Positions 28,072-36,780 of a DNA stretch of 64,000 bases are shown here, piece by piece (position 1 is the first letter of the stretch; each line of letters opens with the position of its first letter). The notes beneath the pieces were generated by a model. The model was not told where the DNA came from. It made no database searches and was given only the letters and a program-made list of their open reading frames with translations. Origin of the DNA: Balneolia bacterium (lineage in GTDB: Bacteria > Bacteroidota > Rhodothermia > Balneolales > Cyclonatronaceae); the NCBI GenBank assembly GCA_022565795.1, contig JAIUMA010000012.1, forward strand, positions 17,638-81,637. Direction: 5' to 3'. The position numbers and the translations under genes were made by a program.

Positions 28072-29568
28072 ATGCATCCTGTTGATATTGCTGTTTTTGT
28101 GGCATATATGGCCGCCGTTCTTGGCGTAGGCTATTATTTTATGCGCAAAAACACCGGAAACGAAGACTATTACCTGGCCGGAAGAGACATGAGCTATCCG
28201 CATATCGGGCTCTCGGTCGTTGCGACTGACGTTGGCGGCGGATTTTCCATCGGGCTTGGCGGTCTGGGATTTGTGATGGGGATTTCCGGCTCGTGGATGC
28301 TCTTCACAGGACTTTTGGGCGCATGGCTGGCGGCTGTTTTTCTCATCCCGAGAGTGAAGCCTATTTCTGATGAAAAGAAGTTTTTCACCATGCCTGATTT
28401 ATTCGGGTACTTTTTCAATAGCCGGGCCGCCATTATCGCCGGAGTTATTTCGGCAATTGGCTATCTGGGCTTCACCAGCTCGCAGATGCTGGCCGGTGCG
28501 GTTCTGGCCTCATCTACGTTTGAAGAGCTCACTATCGACTCCGCGCTCTACATTATGGGCTTTATCATTATCGTTTACACGGTGATGGGAGGCATTAAGG
28601 CGGTAATTTATACCGATACCTTCCAATGGATACTGCTTTTGGCAGGCCTCATATTTATCGGCATTCCACTGTCGTACAACGCCGTGGGCGGCTATGAAGC
28701 CATTGCAGCAGCAGTCGCTCCCGAGTTTCTGAAACTGACCAACATCAGCTGGCAGCAGATGTTGAACTGGGGCATCACGATTATCCCGATCTGGTTTGTC
28801 GGCATGACCCTTTACCAGCGTATCTATGCCAGCAGAAGCGTAAAAGAGGCGAAAAAAGCGTGGTATCTGGCCGGTTTTTTTGAATGGCCTGTTATGGCGT
28901 TTATGGGCGTATTGCTCGGACTTTTTGCGCGAGTAGCTGCCGATCAGGGGATGTTTGCCTACATGGGATTTGAATCAGCAGACGGCATGCATCAGGAGCA
29001 GGGATTGCCGATGCTGCTCAGAACCGTGCTGCCGATTGGCCTGATGGGCCTGATGATGTCTGCCTATTTCTCGGCTATCATGTCGACAGCCGACAGCTGT
29101 CTGGTAGCCGCTTCTGGAAACGTTACGGGTGATTTGCTGAGGAAGTGGCTGGGACTGGATATGAACGATTCCAAGCTGATTCGTATGTCTCAGATTGTAA
29201 CACTCATTCTTGGTGTCGTGGCGCTGCTTCTGGCAGCGGCTATGGAAACGGTGCTGGACATCATGCTTTATTCTTATGCGGTAATGGTAGCCGGACTGCT
29301 GGTGCCGGTGGTTGGCGGGCTGTACTGGAAAAAATCCAGTAGCGCCGGAGCCGTTGCAGCCATGATTACCGGCGGAGGATTAACGCTTATTCTCACAATT
29401 ATACCCGAAGCGGCCCGAATACTGGGTTCTGACTTTACGTTAAATATGCCTTTTGGCCTCGATCCTATTATATTTGGTCTGGCAACAGCACTCATCGTAT
29501 TTATCAGCGTGTCGCTTTGGTTCCCGGGAAGCGGGATAACCGAAAAACGAATTGACGAAACACATTAA
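28072..29568 (+). CDS. Sodium:solute symporter (SSS family)
   Basis: A 498-residue Na+-coupled transporter with about 13 membrane helices. It has the SSS-family N terminus (YYLAGRDMSYPHIGLSVVA), TVMGGIKAVIYTDTFQW and the helix-8 region YFSAIMSTADSCLVAASG, where Ser/Thr residues bind sodium. The substrate is not evident from sequence. It is the first gene of a same-strand cluster that continues with a GNAT enzyme 12 bases later, a racemase-like enzyme, an M23 protein and an M20 amidohydrolase, so the imported solute is probably an amino-acid-like or acylated compound handled by those enzymes. Confidence 0.93.
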   Translation: MHPVDIAVFVAYMAAVLGVGYYFMRKNTGNEDYYLAGRDMSYPHIGLSVVATDVGGGFSIGLGGLGFVMGISGSWMLFTGLLGAWLAAVFLIPRVKPISDEKKFFTMPDLFGYFFNSRAAIIAGVISAIGYLGFTSSQMLAGAVLASSTFEELTIDSALYIMGFIIIVYTVMGGIKAVIYTDTFQWILLLAGLIFIGIPLSYNAVGGYEAIAAAVAPEFLKLTNISWQQMLNWGITIIPIWFVGMTLYQRIYASRSVKEAKKAWYLAGFFEWPVMAFMGVLLGLFARVAADQGMFAYMGFESADGMHQEQGLPMLLRTVLPIGLMGLMMSAYFSAIMSTADSCLVAASGNVTGDLLRKWLGLDMNDSKLIRMSQIVTLILGVVALLLAAAMETVLDIMLYSYAVMVAGLLVPVVGGLYWKKSSSAGAVAAMITGGGLTLILTIIPEAARILGSDFTLNMPFGLDPIIFGLATALIVFISVSLWFPGSGITEKRIDETH

Positions 29569-29580
29569 CGAGGAGTATTT

Positions 29581-30033
29581 ATGTTTGATTTTACTGTGAT
29601 TAACCCCGGAGAAATGAAAAGCCGGAAAGAGGAAGTCGACTCCGTAGTTGATTTTCTTTTTGAACACCTGGATCAGTTTGGCGACCCCAGGGAAGATATT
29701 ATGAAGTGTGCCGAATATGCCCTTAGCACCGATCCGGGATATGGCGGATTTATAGTGCGAGCCTGGGATCCGGAAAAAAAACAAGTTGCCGGTGCCGTGA
29801 TTATTAATGAAACCGGCATGAAGGGCTACATCCCCGAAAATCTGCTGGTCTACATTGCCGTACACGGTGGTTACCGTGGTAAAGGTTTGGGTACGTCGCT
29901 CATGAAAGAAGCCATGGACCGCGCCGAAGGAGATATCGCGCTGCACGTAGAGCCCGACAACCCGGCTAAATATCTGTATGAAAAACTTGGCTTCACCAAC
30001 AAATATCTTGAAATGCGTTATAAACGCTCATAA
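29581..30033 (+). CDS. GNAT-family N-acetyltransferase
   Basis: A 150-residue GNAT acetyltransferase that moves an acetyl group from acetyl-CoA to an amine. The acetyl-CoA-binding motif is RGKGLGTSLMKEAMDRA, preceded by the strand LLVYIAVHGGY; the C-terminal AKYLYEKLGF is also typical. GAGGAG at 29570-29575 provides a strong ribosome site. It lies 12 bases after the symporter and 2 bases before the racemase-like gene, so the three are almost certainly co-transcribed. The acceptor may be an amino acid made or imported by its neighbours. Confidence 0.9.
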   Translation: MFDFTVINPGEMKSRKEEVDSVVDFLFEHLDQFGDPREDIMKCAEYALSTDPGYGGFIVRAWDPEKKQVAGAVIINETGMKGYIPENLLVYIAVHGGYRGKGLGTSLMKEAMDRAEGDIALHVEPDNPAKYLYEKLGFTNKYLEMRYKRS

Positions 30034-30035
30034 CA

Positions 30036-31106
30036 ATGGCCTATTTAAAGCTATACCGCGAAAAACTTCGACACAATTACGATTTTCTGAAGCAAAAATT
30101 TGAAGGCAGAGATATCGAATGGGGGGTGGTTACCAAGCTTTTTTGCGGCAACGAGGATATGATCCGTGAAGTGATTAACCTTGGCGTCCGTGAGGTACAT
30201 GATTCCAGAATCAGTAATCTGAGGGTGGCAAAAGAGATCAGCCCTGATGTGCAAACCGTATACATCAAACCGCCGCCCAAAAAGATTATTGAAGATATCG
30301 TCCGCTGGGCCGATGTCAGCTTTGATTCGGATATTTCCACCATTGAAATGCTTTCTAAAGAGGCTGTTAAGCAGGATCGTATCCACAAAATCATCATCAT
30401 GATTGAAATGGGCGATCTTCGTGAAGGCGTGGTACGGGATGAGTTAATCGACTTTTATGAGCAGGTTTTTAATCTCCCGAACATTAACGTTGTCGGACTA
30501 GGGACCAACCTGAACTGCCTTCACGGTGTGATGCCCAATGCGGATAAGCTTATCCAGCTTACGCTTTACAAGCAGATTATCGAGCTCAAGTTCAACAAGA
30601 AAATTCCTTGGATTTCGGGAGGGACCTCCGTTACGGTTCCTTTGCTGCTTCGTGATGAAATCCCTCAGGGTGTTAACCACTTTCGGGTAGGTGAGGCACT
30701 CTATTTTGGCCTCGATCTCTTCACCGAAAAGACTATTGAAGGCATGGAAGACTCCGTGATGGAGCTTTATTCTCAAATTATTGAGCTCCACGAAAAGCCA
30801 GTTGTGCCAAGCGGTGAACTGGGCAAAGATCCGCAGGGTAACACCATGCAGATCGACGAGAGCCTTTATGGAAAAACAAGCCACCGCGCTATTCTGGACA
30901 TCGGCTATCTGGATATCGACCCGAAGTTTCTCTTTCCGATAAGTGATGATATCAAAATAGTGGATGCCAGTTCGGATATGCTGGTAGTAGACGTAGGTGT
31001 GAACGCCCCTGACTATAAAGTGGGTGATATGGTGCGCTTCAAACTTAAATACATGGGCGCGCTCGGTATTATGAATTCCAACTATATCGACAAGGTTGTG
31101 CAGTAA
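30036..31106 (+). CDS. PLP-dependent alanine/ornithine racemase-family enzyme
   Basis: A 356-residue fold-III PLP enzyme of the alanine/ornithine racemase family. Lys34 in VVTKLFCGN is the expected PLP lysine. MVEMGDLREGV-like sequence (IEMGDLREGVVRDE), VVGLGTNLNCLHGV and SGGTSVTVPLL with VNHFRVGEALYFG match ornithine-racemase-type members rather than canonical Alr. It likely interconverts L and D forms of a basic or related amino acid. It begins two bases after the GNAT stop. The exact substrate is unproven. Confidence 0.88.
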   Translation: MAYLKLYREKLRHNYDFLKQKFEGRDIEWGVVTKLFCGNEDMIREVINLGVREVHDSRISNLRVAKEISPDVQTVYIKPPPKKIIEDIVRWADVSFDSDISTIEMLSKEAVKQDRIHKIIIMIEMGDLREGVVRDELIDFYEQVFNLPNINVVGLGTNLNCLHGVMPNADKLIQLTLYKQIIELKFNKKIPWISGGTSVTVPLLLRDEIPQGVNHFRVGEALYFGLDLFTEKTIEGMEDSVMELYSQIIELHEKPVVPSGELGKDPQGNTMQIDESLYGKTSHRAILDIGYLDIDPKFLFPISDDIKIVDASSDMLVVDVGVNAPDYKVGDMVRFKLKYMGALGIMNSNYIDKVVQ

Positions 31107-31145
31107 TAAAGTCCTGCTATCATCCATCCTTACCTTCATCATTTC

Positions 31146-31748
31146 ATGTTTTTTAGCTCAGTACGCATGAATTCAGCTTCTTTTCATCCGGTGATGGACT
31201 ATACGGTCCCGCTTCCGGCCATTGATCTCACCAGCGGCTACAACCACAATCCGGATGCCCCGCAGCTTTTTGGAGCGGGTGGTTATATGGAATTTCGCCG
31301 GAATATGTACACATCACCCTTATTTGCGGGAAAGCGATTCGTACACATGGGCGTGGATATTTGGGGTGAAGCCGGAGCGCCGGTCTACGCTTTTGCCGAT
31401 GGCGTGGTTTGGGGATTTCGTAACAATGCGAACGAGCTCGATTACGGACCTACTATTGTAACCCGCCACACATTTGGTGATAAAGAACTTTTTGCGCTTT
31501 ACGGTCACCTGAGCCTCAGCAGTTTTGACGGACTTCAGGAAGGAATGAAGATCAGTTCAGGCGAGCAGATAGCTACGCTTGGCGACCGCCATGAAAACGG
31601 AGGCTGGGTTCCTCATCTGCATTTTCAGCTTTCGACGGCTGAGCCCGAAGCGCCTGATATGCCCGGTGTGGTGTCGCCCGAAGATTTAGAGCAGGCCGTT
31701 CGCCTCTATCCCGATCCGCGCATAGTTCTCGGGCCGCTCTACATTTGA
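31146..31748 (+). CDS. Stand-alone M23-type metallopeptidase without signal peptide
   Basis: A 200-residue LytM/M23 domain protein. The full zinc and catalytic set is visible: His67 and Asp71 (HMGVDI), His121 (LYGHLS), His157 and His159 (PHLHFQ). No signal peptide or membrane segment is present, unlike cell-wall M23 enzymes. The sequence pattern (HMGVDIWGEAGAPVYAFADG, LDYGPTIV, NGGWVPHLHFQL) resembles the M23 segment of very large cytoplasmic kinase-M23-aminotransferase fusion proteins. It lies 40 bases after the racemase gene, so a cytoplasmic role in amino-acid or peptide breakdown is plausible. Confidence 0.88.
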   Translation: MFFSSVRMNSASFHPVMDYTVPLPAIDLTSGYNHNPDAPQLFGAGGYMEFRRNMYTSPLFAGKRFVHMGVDIWGEAGAPVYAFADGVVWGFRNNANELDYGPTIVTRHTFGDKELFALYGHLSLSSFDGLQEGMKISSGEQIATLGDRHENGGWVPHLHFQLSTAEPEAPDMPGVVSPEDLEQAVRLYPDPRIVLGPLYI

Positions 31749-31805
31749 ATTCGCCGAACTTGTGAAGTAATCACGCTTAATAACCCATCTTTACGGAGTA
31801 CCACC

Positions 31806-32963
31806 TTGGATACTTTCATAGATCAACATATTTCCGATCTGATTTCAAAAAGACGCCGGCTGCATCAGCTTGCTGAAGCTTCGAATAAGGAAGAGCAGAC
31901 GGCTGCACAGATTGAGGAGTGGCTGAGGGAAACCGGGCCGGATGAGCTTTATACCGGAGTTGGCGGCCATGGCGTAATTGCTGTTTATGGTCCTGAAGGC
32001 GCGGGGAGCTCGCTCATGTTCAGAGCTGAGCTCGATGCTCTTCCCATACCTGATTCCCGCGAGCTGGAGCATGCCTCAGAAGACCCCGAGACAGGCCATA
32101 AATGCGGCCATGACGGCCATATGACCCACCTGCTCGGCCTGGCCCGGTGGCTTCAGGAAAATCGTCCACAGAAAAACAGGGTGATGCTCTTATTTCAACC
32201 GGCTGAAGAGACCGGTGAAGGCGCCGAAAGAGTGCTTAGTGACCCTGTGTTCAAAAAGCTGAAGCCTGAGCGAATGGTCGCGCTTCATAACCTGCCCGGT
32301 TATGCGAAGCACAGCGTTATTGTTAAAAAAGGAGCGTTTACTTCGGCATCGGTCGGAGTAAAGTTTCATCTTGAGGGGGAAACCTCTCATGCGGCTCATC
32401 CGGAGGACGGTAACTCGCCGGCGCTTGCTATGGCAGCGCTTATCAACGCCTTGTCTGCGCTGGCCGGTAACTCATTTTCTGAGCACACGTTTGCACTCGT
32501 TACTATTGTCCATGCCCGTCTTCGGCTTGGAGACATCGCTTTTGGCACAACCCCGGGAAGGGGAGTGGTGATGGCAACGCTCCGGGCGGCCGAAACGGAG
32601 GTGCTCGAACGCATGATTCCCATGGCTGAAAAGCAGGCTGGCGGGATCTGCTCGGCCTGGGATCTGGAGCTTGAAACTGAGCAGACAGAATACTTTCAGA
32701 CTACTGTAAACGATGATGAGCTGACTGACTCCATCAAGCGTATTGCCGATGAAAACGGGCTGGACTGTATTGAGCCATCGTATCCTTTTCCGTGGAGTGA
32801 AGATTTTGGCCGCTTTTCTGACGCATCGCGCGTGATGCTTTTTGGTCTCGGTGCCGGAAAAGAGCATCCGCAGCTGCACCACCGGGGCTACGACTATCCG
32901 GATGAGTTGATTGTTACCGCGCTTCGGCTTTTCATCGGACTGATTAACGAAAGCGAAGGGTAA
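31806..32963 (+). CDS. M20-family amidohydrolase (TTG start)
   Basis: A 385-residue metal-dependent amidohydrolase of the M20D type, the group that includes N-acyl-amino-acid and hippurate hydrolases. Motifs: FRAELDALPI, GHKCGHDGHMTHLLGLA with metal ligands, FQPAEETGEGA with the catalytic glutamate, and a dimerization lid around VKFHLEGETSHAAHPEDG. The start is TTG at 31806, supported by GGAG at 31795-31798 at a seven-base spacing. It is the last gene of the symporter-GNAT-racemase-M23 cluster and may deacylate the product or substrate of the acetyltransferase. Confidence 0.92.
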   Translation: MDTFIDQHISDLISKRRRLHQLAEASNKEEQTAAQIEEWLRETGPDELYTGVGGHGVIAVYGPEGAGSSLMFRAELDALPIPDSRELEHASEDPETGHKCGHDGHMTHLLGLARWLQENRPQKNRVMLLFQPAEETGEGAERVLSDPVFKKLKPERMVALHNLPGYAKHSVIVKKGAFTSASVGVKFHLEGETSHAAHPEDGNSPALAMAALINALSALAGNSFSEHTFALVTIVHARLRLGDIAFGTTPGRGVVMATLRAAETEVLERMIPMAEKQAGGICSAWDLELETEQTEYFQTTVNDDELTDSIKRIADENGLDCIEPSYPFPWSEDFGRFSDASRVMLFGLGAGKEHPQLHHRGYDYPDELIVTALRLFIGLINESEG

Positions 32964-33012
32964 AGTTCGCCCCGAACGCCATCACCCTTTCCTCTCTTGC
33001 AACGCCGTTCTG

Positions 33013-33315
33013 TCAGCCTTGCATGCCCTGGGCAGTGAATAAGGCCTCCTCAAGTTCAACAACAAGCATCCATGTTACCCGCTTGCTGTCGTAAACGATA
33101 TCGAAGTAGCGGTCTTCCTTCGTCTTTACCACAAAGTGAACGTGCAGTGAATCGCCCACACGTTCGGAATACGACCGCTTGATCTGGTCGACCACGTGCC
33201 GGTCGCCGTTTGAGAGCATAAACCGGATTGGCGTAATGGCTCGTTTGAGATCAGGTGTCTTAAAACCGGCATAGACCGCTATAACGTTAATTTTTTCGAG
33301 CTTGGCTACTTGCAT
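33013..33315 (-). CDS. Small conserved-looking protein divergent from a Y-family polymerase
   Basis: A 100-residue soluble protein I cannot place firmly. The strand-like blocks INVIAVYAGFKT, PIRFMLSNGDRHVV, HFVVKTKEDRYFDIVY and WMLVVELEEAL suggest a small beta-barrel. They recall DUF6504-like proteins found with translesion-polymerase cassettes; that link is tentative. It shares a 180-bp divergent control region with the polymerase, and the same repeated motif faces each gene, so the two are probably co-regulated. Confidence 0.7.
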   Translation of the reverse strand: MQVAKLEKINVIAVYAGFKTPDLKRAITPIRFMLSNGDRHVVDQIKRSYSERVGDSLHVHFVVKTKEDRYFDIVYDSKRVTWMLVVELEEALFTAQGMQG

Positions 33316-33345
33316 AAGGCAGTCTTTTTCTGATTAATGATAGCT

Positions 33346-33368
33346 TTGCACATATATTACACATATAT
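33346..33368 (-). promoter_or_regulatory. Tandem 11-bp operator repeats in front of the small gene
   Basis: TTGCACATATAT (33346-33357) and TTACACATATAT (33357-33368) repeat at an 11-bp period, about one helical turn. They end 31 bases upstream of the start of the 100-residue protein. The same motif appears inverted at 33468-33489. Confidence 0.55.
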
Positions 33369-33467
33369 ACTTTCAACCGCAATCCCGGGTTTGTAAATTC
33401 TGGTTTGATTCCGGAAAAATGACGGTGCGGGCGATTGTGAAGCCGGGTGCAAAAGAGTTCGTTTCAA

Positions 33468-33489
33468 TATATGTGCAATATATGTAAAT
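33468..33489 (+). promoter_or_regulatory. Tandem 11-bp operator repeats in front of the Y-family polymerase
   Basis: TATATGTGCAA (33468-33478) and TATATGTAAAT (33479-33489) are inverted copies of the repeats at 33346-33368 and end six bases before the polymerase ATG. The mirrored arrangement suggests that one regulator controls both divergent genes. Confidence 0.55.
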
Positions 33490-33495
33490 TGAAAT

Positions 33496-34818
33496 ATGAA
33501 ACTCGACCCCGGCTCATACGACCTCACGCGGAATGTGCACAGAATTACGCTGTATAACACTATTTCTGCGGACCAGCGGCATGTGCGGAAAAAGCCACGC
33601 CTTTATCTGCATCTGGATATGAACTGCTTTTATGCACAGGTCGAACAGGTGTCGTACGATCTGCAGGGGCTGCCGCTGGTAGTGGGAGGCTGGCGCAAGC
33701 CCGACGGCACGGCACGTGGGATTGTGGCCACATCAAGCTATGAGGCCAGGAAGTTCGGAGTGAAAACCGGCATGAGCGCTTTCGAAGCGGTGAAGCTGTG
33801 TCCGTACGTGGTATTTATGCAGGTGCATTACGATAAGTATCAGGCAATAAGCAGGCAAATCCGCAGGGTGCTCGATAAACATGCGGGTGATGTGGAGGCC
33901 TACTCGATGGACGAATATTTTCTCGATCTCACCTTCATGATAAACCGGCCGCGTACAGAGCTGTTTGAGTACGGGCTTCGCATCAAGCGGGATATCTATG
34001 CGGAAACGGGCCTGTTCTGCTCACTCGGAATTGCGAGATCGAAGACCTATGCAAAGCTGGCCTCTGATTTGGTTAAGCCGAACGGACTCACGCTGGCACT
34101 CGATGAGCAGGAGGAGCGTGAAAAAATATGGCCGCTCGCGCTCGATGAGGTTTGGGGAATAGGGAGCCGGCGCTATGCAAAACTTCAGCAGGCGGGCCTG
34201 AATACGATTGAGGACGCCATCACAAAAGGAAAAGGCATTTTCAGGAAGCTGTTTGGTCAGTATTTCGGGGGAATGCTGTATGAAACCGTGTGTGGACTGG
34301 ACCGTGCCATTGTGAAGGATGCGCCCGACCATGTGCCGGATGAGGTCACGTATATGCATACGTTCTCCAACTGGACGACTGATGCCGAGCAGGTAAAAGG
34401 AGAGATAACGAAGTCGGTAAGGCAGCTGTGCTATCGCATGCGGGGCTACAACAGAAGGGCAAGGAGATACTCATCATACCTGCGCTTTCAGGATGAAACC
34501 TGGAGGGGCGTTCAGGTGGTTTTTGCCACGCCGGGCTATACCAATCTGGATGACTACGTGGTGAGCGCTGCGTTAAGGGCGCTTATGCCCGTCGTAGAGC
34601 ACTATATCCGCCACGGACAGCGCGTACGGGGCTTTGGGGTAAACACGCTCGACCTGGACGCAACCGGCCAGATCGAGCTGTTCTTTCGGGAAGATGAAAA
34701 AATGAGGAATCTCTTCAGGGCCCGCGATACGATTAATAACCATTATGGATTTGAGAGCCTTGTGCTGGCCTCTTCGTTCGAGGACGTGAAGGGGAAAACA
34801 CACTTTCTGGACCGCTGA
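33496..34818 (+). CDS. Y-family DNA polymerase (DinB/Pol IV-like)
   Basis: A 440-residue translesion polymerase. Catalytic carboxylates lie in HLDMNCFYAQVEQ (first Asp) and YSMDEYFLDL (Asp-Glu). The fingers sequence GIVATSSYEARKFGVKTGM, the GIARSKTYAKLASDLVKPNG thumb approach and the helix-hairpin-helix IGSRRYAKLQQAGL follow. The C-terminal little-finger domain ends without a clear beta-clamp motif. An N-terminal extension of about 35 residues precedes the first motif. Expression is likely damage-controlled through the mirrored repeats upstream. The DinB label is at family level only. Confidence 0.92.
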   Translation: MKLDPGSYDLTRNVHRITLYNTISADQRHVRKKPRLYLHLDMNCFYAQVEQVSYDLQGLPLVVGGWRKPDGTARGIVATSSYEARKFGVKTGMSAFEAVKLCPYVVFMQVHYDKYQAISRQIRRVLDKHAGDVEAYSMDEYFLDLTFMINRPRTELFEYGLRIKRDIYAETGLFCSLGIARSKTYAKLASDLVKPNGLTLALDEQEEREKIWPLALDEVWGIGSRRYAKLQQAGLNTIEDAITKGKGIFRKLFGQYFGGMLYETVCGLDRAIVKDAPDHVPDEVTYMHTFSNWTTDAEQVKGEITKSVRQLCYRMRGYNRRARRYSSYLRFQDETWRGVQVVFATPGYTNLDDYVVSAALRALMPVVEHYIRHGQRVRGFGVNTLDLDATGQIELFFREDEKMRNLFRARDTINNHYGFESLVLASSFEDVKGKTHFLDR

Positions 34819-34819
34819 A

Positions 34820-35212
34820 TCAGCGGGCCATGTCCATCAGTCGTTCTTCGAGCTCGAGTTCGGTGTCTTCGGGCAACAGTTCAATATCACGAACGTACCA
34901 CGAGTTGCCGATACGGGCAAGGGTGAAGGAGATAATATCGCCGCGGGAGAGCTCTTCAGCGCCTTCGGTATCCTCCAGAATCATGCGCATGCGCATGGCA
35001 GACATTACGTCAGGAATTTCCTCATGTACAATGGTGATGGTCTGGTCGGCCCGATTGGTTTCGATGAAAAAACCGCGAACCTCGTAGGTTTCCGCATCGG
35101 CGGTTACCTCCTCGGCATCACGGACTTCGGTTTCTCCGCCGCATGCGCCAAGAAGCAGGGCTGAAGAGAGAAAAAATGCAAATAGTAGCGTGAAGCGTGA
35201 ACTCAGTGACAT
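34820..35212 (-). CDS. CusF-like copper-binding lipoprotein
   Basis: A 130-residue lipoprotein (lipobox LGAC, Cys about 24) with one small OB-fold domain of the CusF/copper-binding type. The strand IVHEEIPDVMSAMRMRM keeps the His and two Met residues that bind Cu(I) in CusF-like proteins (usual pattern H..IPGFMPAMTM), and GDIISFTLARIG follows. It probably buffers or delivers copper in the periplasm. No Cus efflux pump or cytochrome oxidase gene is adjacent. It is convergent with the polymerase, with one base between the stops. Confidence 0.82.
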   Translation of the reverse strand: MSLSSRFTLLFAFFLSSALLLGACGGETEVRDAEEVTADAETYEVRGFFIETNRADQTITIVHEEIPDVMSAMRMRMILEDTEGAEELSRGDIISFTLARIGNSWYVRDIELLPEDTELELEERLMDMAR

Positions 35213-35287
35213 ATCAATACAAATTTGACTGGTTAATATTTTGGGTATTGCAGACTAAGCCTGCGATAGACTATTAATAATATAAAA

Positions 35288-35334
35288 ACAAAAACCGCAT
35301 GGCTATCGTTTTGGGAGCCATGCGGTTTTTAAAA
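35288..35334 (-). terminator. Terminator of the sugar dehydrogenase gene
   Basis: A 15-bp stem, AAAAACCGCATGGCT (35290-35304) against AGCCATGCGGTTTTT (35316-35330). It lies downstream of the minus-strand dehydrogenase and is symmetric enough to act both ways. Confidence 0.9.
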
Positions 35335-35376
35335 ATATGAAGGAGATTGGTTGTGAGAATCCTTCCGAAGAAAAAG

Positions 35377-36573
35377 TTATTCGACCGGGATTAGTCTCAT
35401 GATACGACCGTTGCTCTCTTCCAGGATGTAGAGGTACCCGTCAGGAGCAACGCGAACGTCGCGGATGCGGGCGATGCCTGAAAGCAGGCGCTCTTCATGG
35501 ATGGAGCGCTCATTTTCCATATCAACTACAATGCGGTTTAGGTGCTGACCCGCAAGCGCACCGGTGAAGACGTCGCCATTCCAGTTTGGGTAGAGCTCGC
35601 TGTCGTAAACGATGGCCATGCCCGAAGGAGCAATGGAGGGCGTCCAGTGGTGCAGCGGCTGCTCAAGGCCGGATGCGGCAGTATCGGTGGTAATCACGCT
35701 TCCATCGTAGTTGACACCGTGGGTGATTTCCGGCCAGCCGTAGTTAAGCCCGGCACGAATGATGTTGATTTCATCGCCGCCGCGTGGGCCGTGCTCGTTC
35801 GACCAGACTTCGCCGGTGCCAGGGTGCACTACCATGCCCTGAATATTGCGGTTGCCCAGAGTGAACAGCTCCGGCTGCGCGCCGTTGTGCGCAGTAAACG
35901 GATTATCTGATGGCACGCGGCCGTCATCATAGATACGCATTACTTTGCCGGCGTGGTTATCAACCTTTTGTGCATTACCCATTTCGCCGCGATCTCCGAT
36001 AGCGAAGTAGAGATATCCGTCGGCATCGAACACGATGCGGCTGCCAAAATGGAAAGGAGCACGCGACTCCGGCTCACCGCTGAAAATTGTTTCGAAATTA
36101 TCCAGACTGTAGCCGTTCAGCTCGCCTCTGCCGATAATAGTGGTCGCATTTCTGCGGCCGGGAATGCCGCCGCGCTCGACCGACAGTGCCAGGTATATGA
36201 TGTTGTTAGACTCAAAGTCCGGATGGATGGCGACGTCGAGAAGTCCGCCCTGATTACGGTTGTAGATATCCGGAACGCCCGAGATGCTTTCCTGCTGCAG
36301 TTCACCATTTACAACCATCCGAAGGTTGCCGGTGTCGCGCTCGGTAATAAGTACGTTGCCGTTAGGGAGAAATGCCATAGCCCATGGGTTGGCGAGACCT
36401 TCAACAACGGTTTGGAGGAAGAAGCGCTGATCTTCGGACTCGATGACTTCACCCTGCTCTGACGGCAGTGCGAAATAGTGCTCACGATCGTGTTGGGCAA
36501 ATACAAAGGAAGTCGTCATCATAAAAATGAGCAGAACGGATGCCGGCATGAGGCCGGATTTAAATAGAGACAT
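35377..36573 (-). CDS. PQQ-dependent sugar dehydrogenase (soluble, six-bladed propeller)
   Basis: A 398-residue secreted enzyme of the soluble aldose/glucose dehydrogenase (GSDH/Asd) family, which oxidises sugars in the periplasm using pyrroloquinoline quinone. The signal peptide ends TSFVFAQ. Family motifs are GLANPWAMAFLPNGNVLITE, FGSRIVFDADGYLYFAIGDRG, VWSNEHGPRGGDEINII with the catalytic histidine region, and LNYGWPEITHGVNYDG. No PQQ synthesis genes are in the window, so the cofactor may be made elsewhere or taken up. Single-gene unit flanked by terminators. Confidence 0.93.
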   Translation of the reverse strand: MSLFKSGLMPASVLLIFMMTTSFVFAQHDREHYFALPSEQGEVIESEDQRFFLQTVVEGLANPWAMAFLPNGNVLITERDTGNLRMVVNGELQQESISGVPDIYNRNQGGLLDVAIHPDFESNNIIYLALSVERGGIPGRRNATTIIGRGELNGYSLDNFETIFSGEPESRAPFHFGSRIVFDADGYLYFAIGDRGEMGNAQKVDNHAGKVMRIYDDGRVPSDNPFTAHNGAQPELFTLGNRNIQGMVVHPGTGEVWSNEHGPRGGDEINIIRAGLNYGWPEITHGVNYDGSVITTDTAASGLEQPLHHWTPSIAPSGMAIVYDSELYPNWNGDVFTGALAGQHLNRIVVDMENERSIHEERLLSGIARIRDVRVAPDGYLYILEESNGRIMRLIPVE

Positions 36574-36668
36574 AGTTTCTGTTGTTTGGTTAACAATGAT
36601 GGAAACAGCTTTTGGCTAAAATACGCATTCGAAGCATGGCGGGAAAATGGGTCAGATGATTCATTCTC

Positions 36669-36708
36669 ATAAAAAAAGCCCTCCTGCGGTTGAATGCAGG
36701 AGGGCTTT
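36669..36708 (-). terminator. Terminator of the rhodopsin gene
   Basis: AAAGCCCTCCTGC pairs with GCAGGAGGGCTTT around a short loop, ending in a seven-T run on the minus strand, downstream of the rhodopsin. Confidence 0.92.
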
Positions 36709-36780
36709 AACGCTTAACTTATTTCAGTTTGTCTGCTTCGCTTGCAGTAAAGCAGATAAATTGAATAAAACGATTACCAA

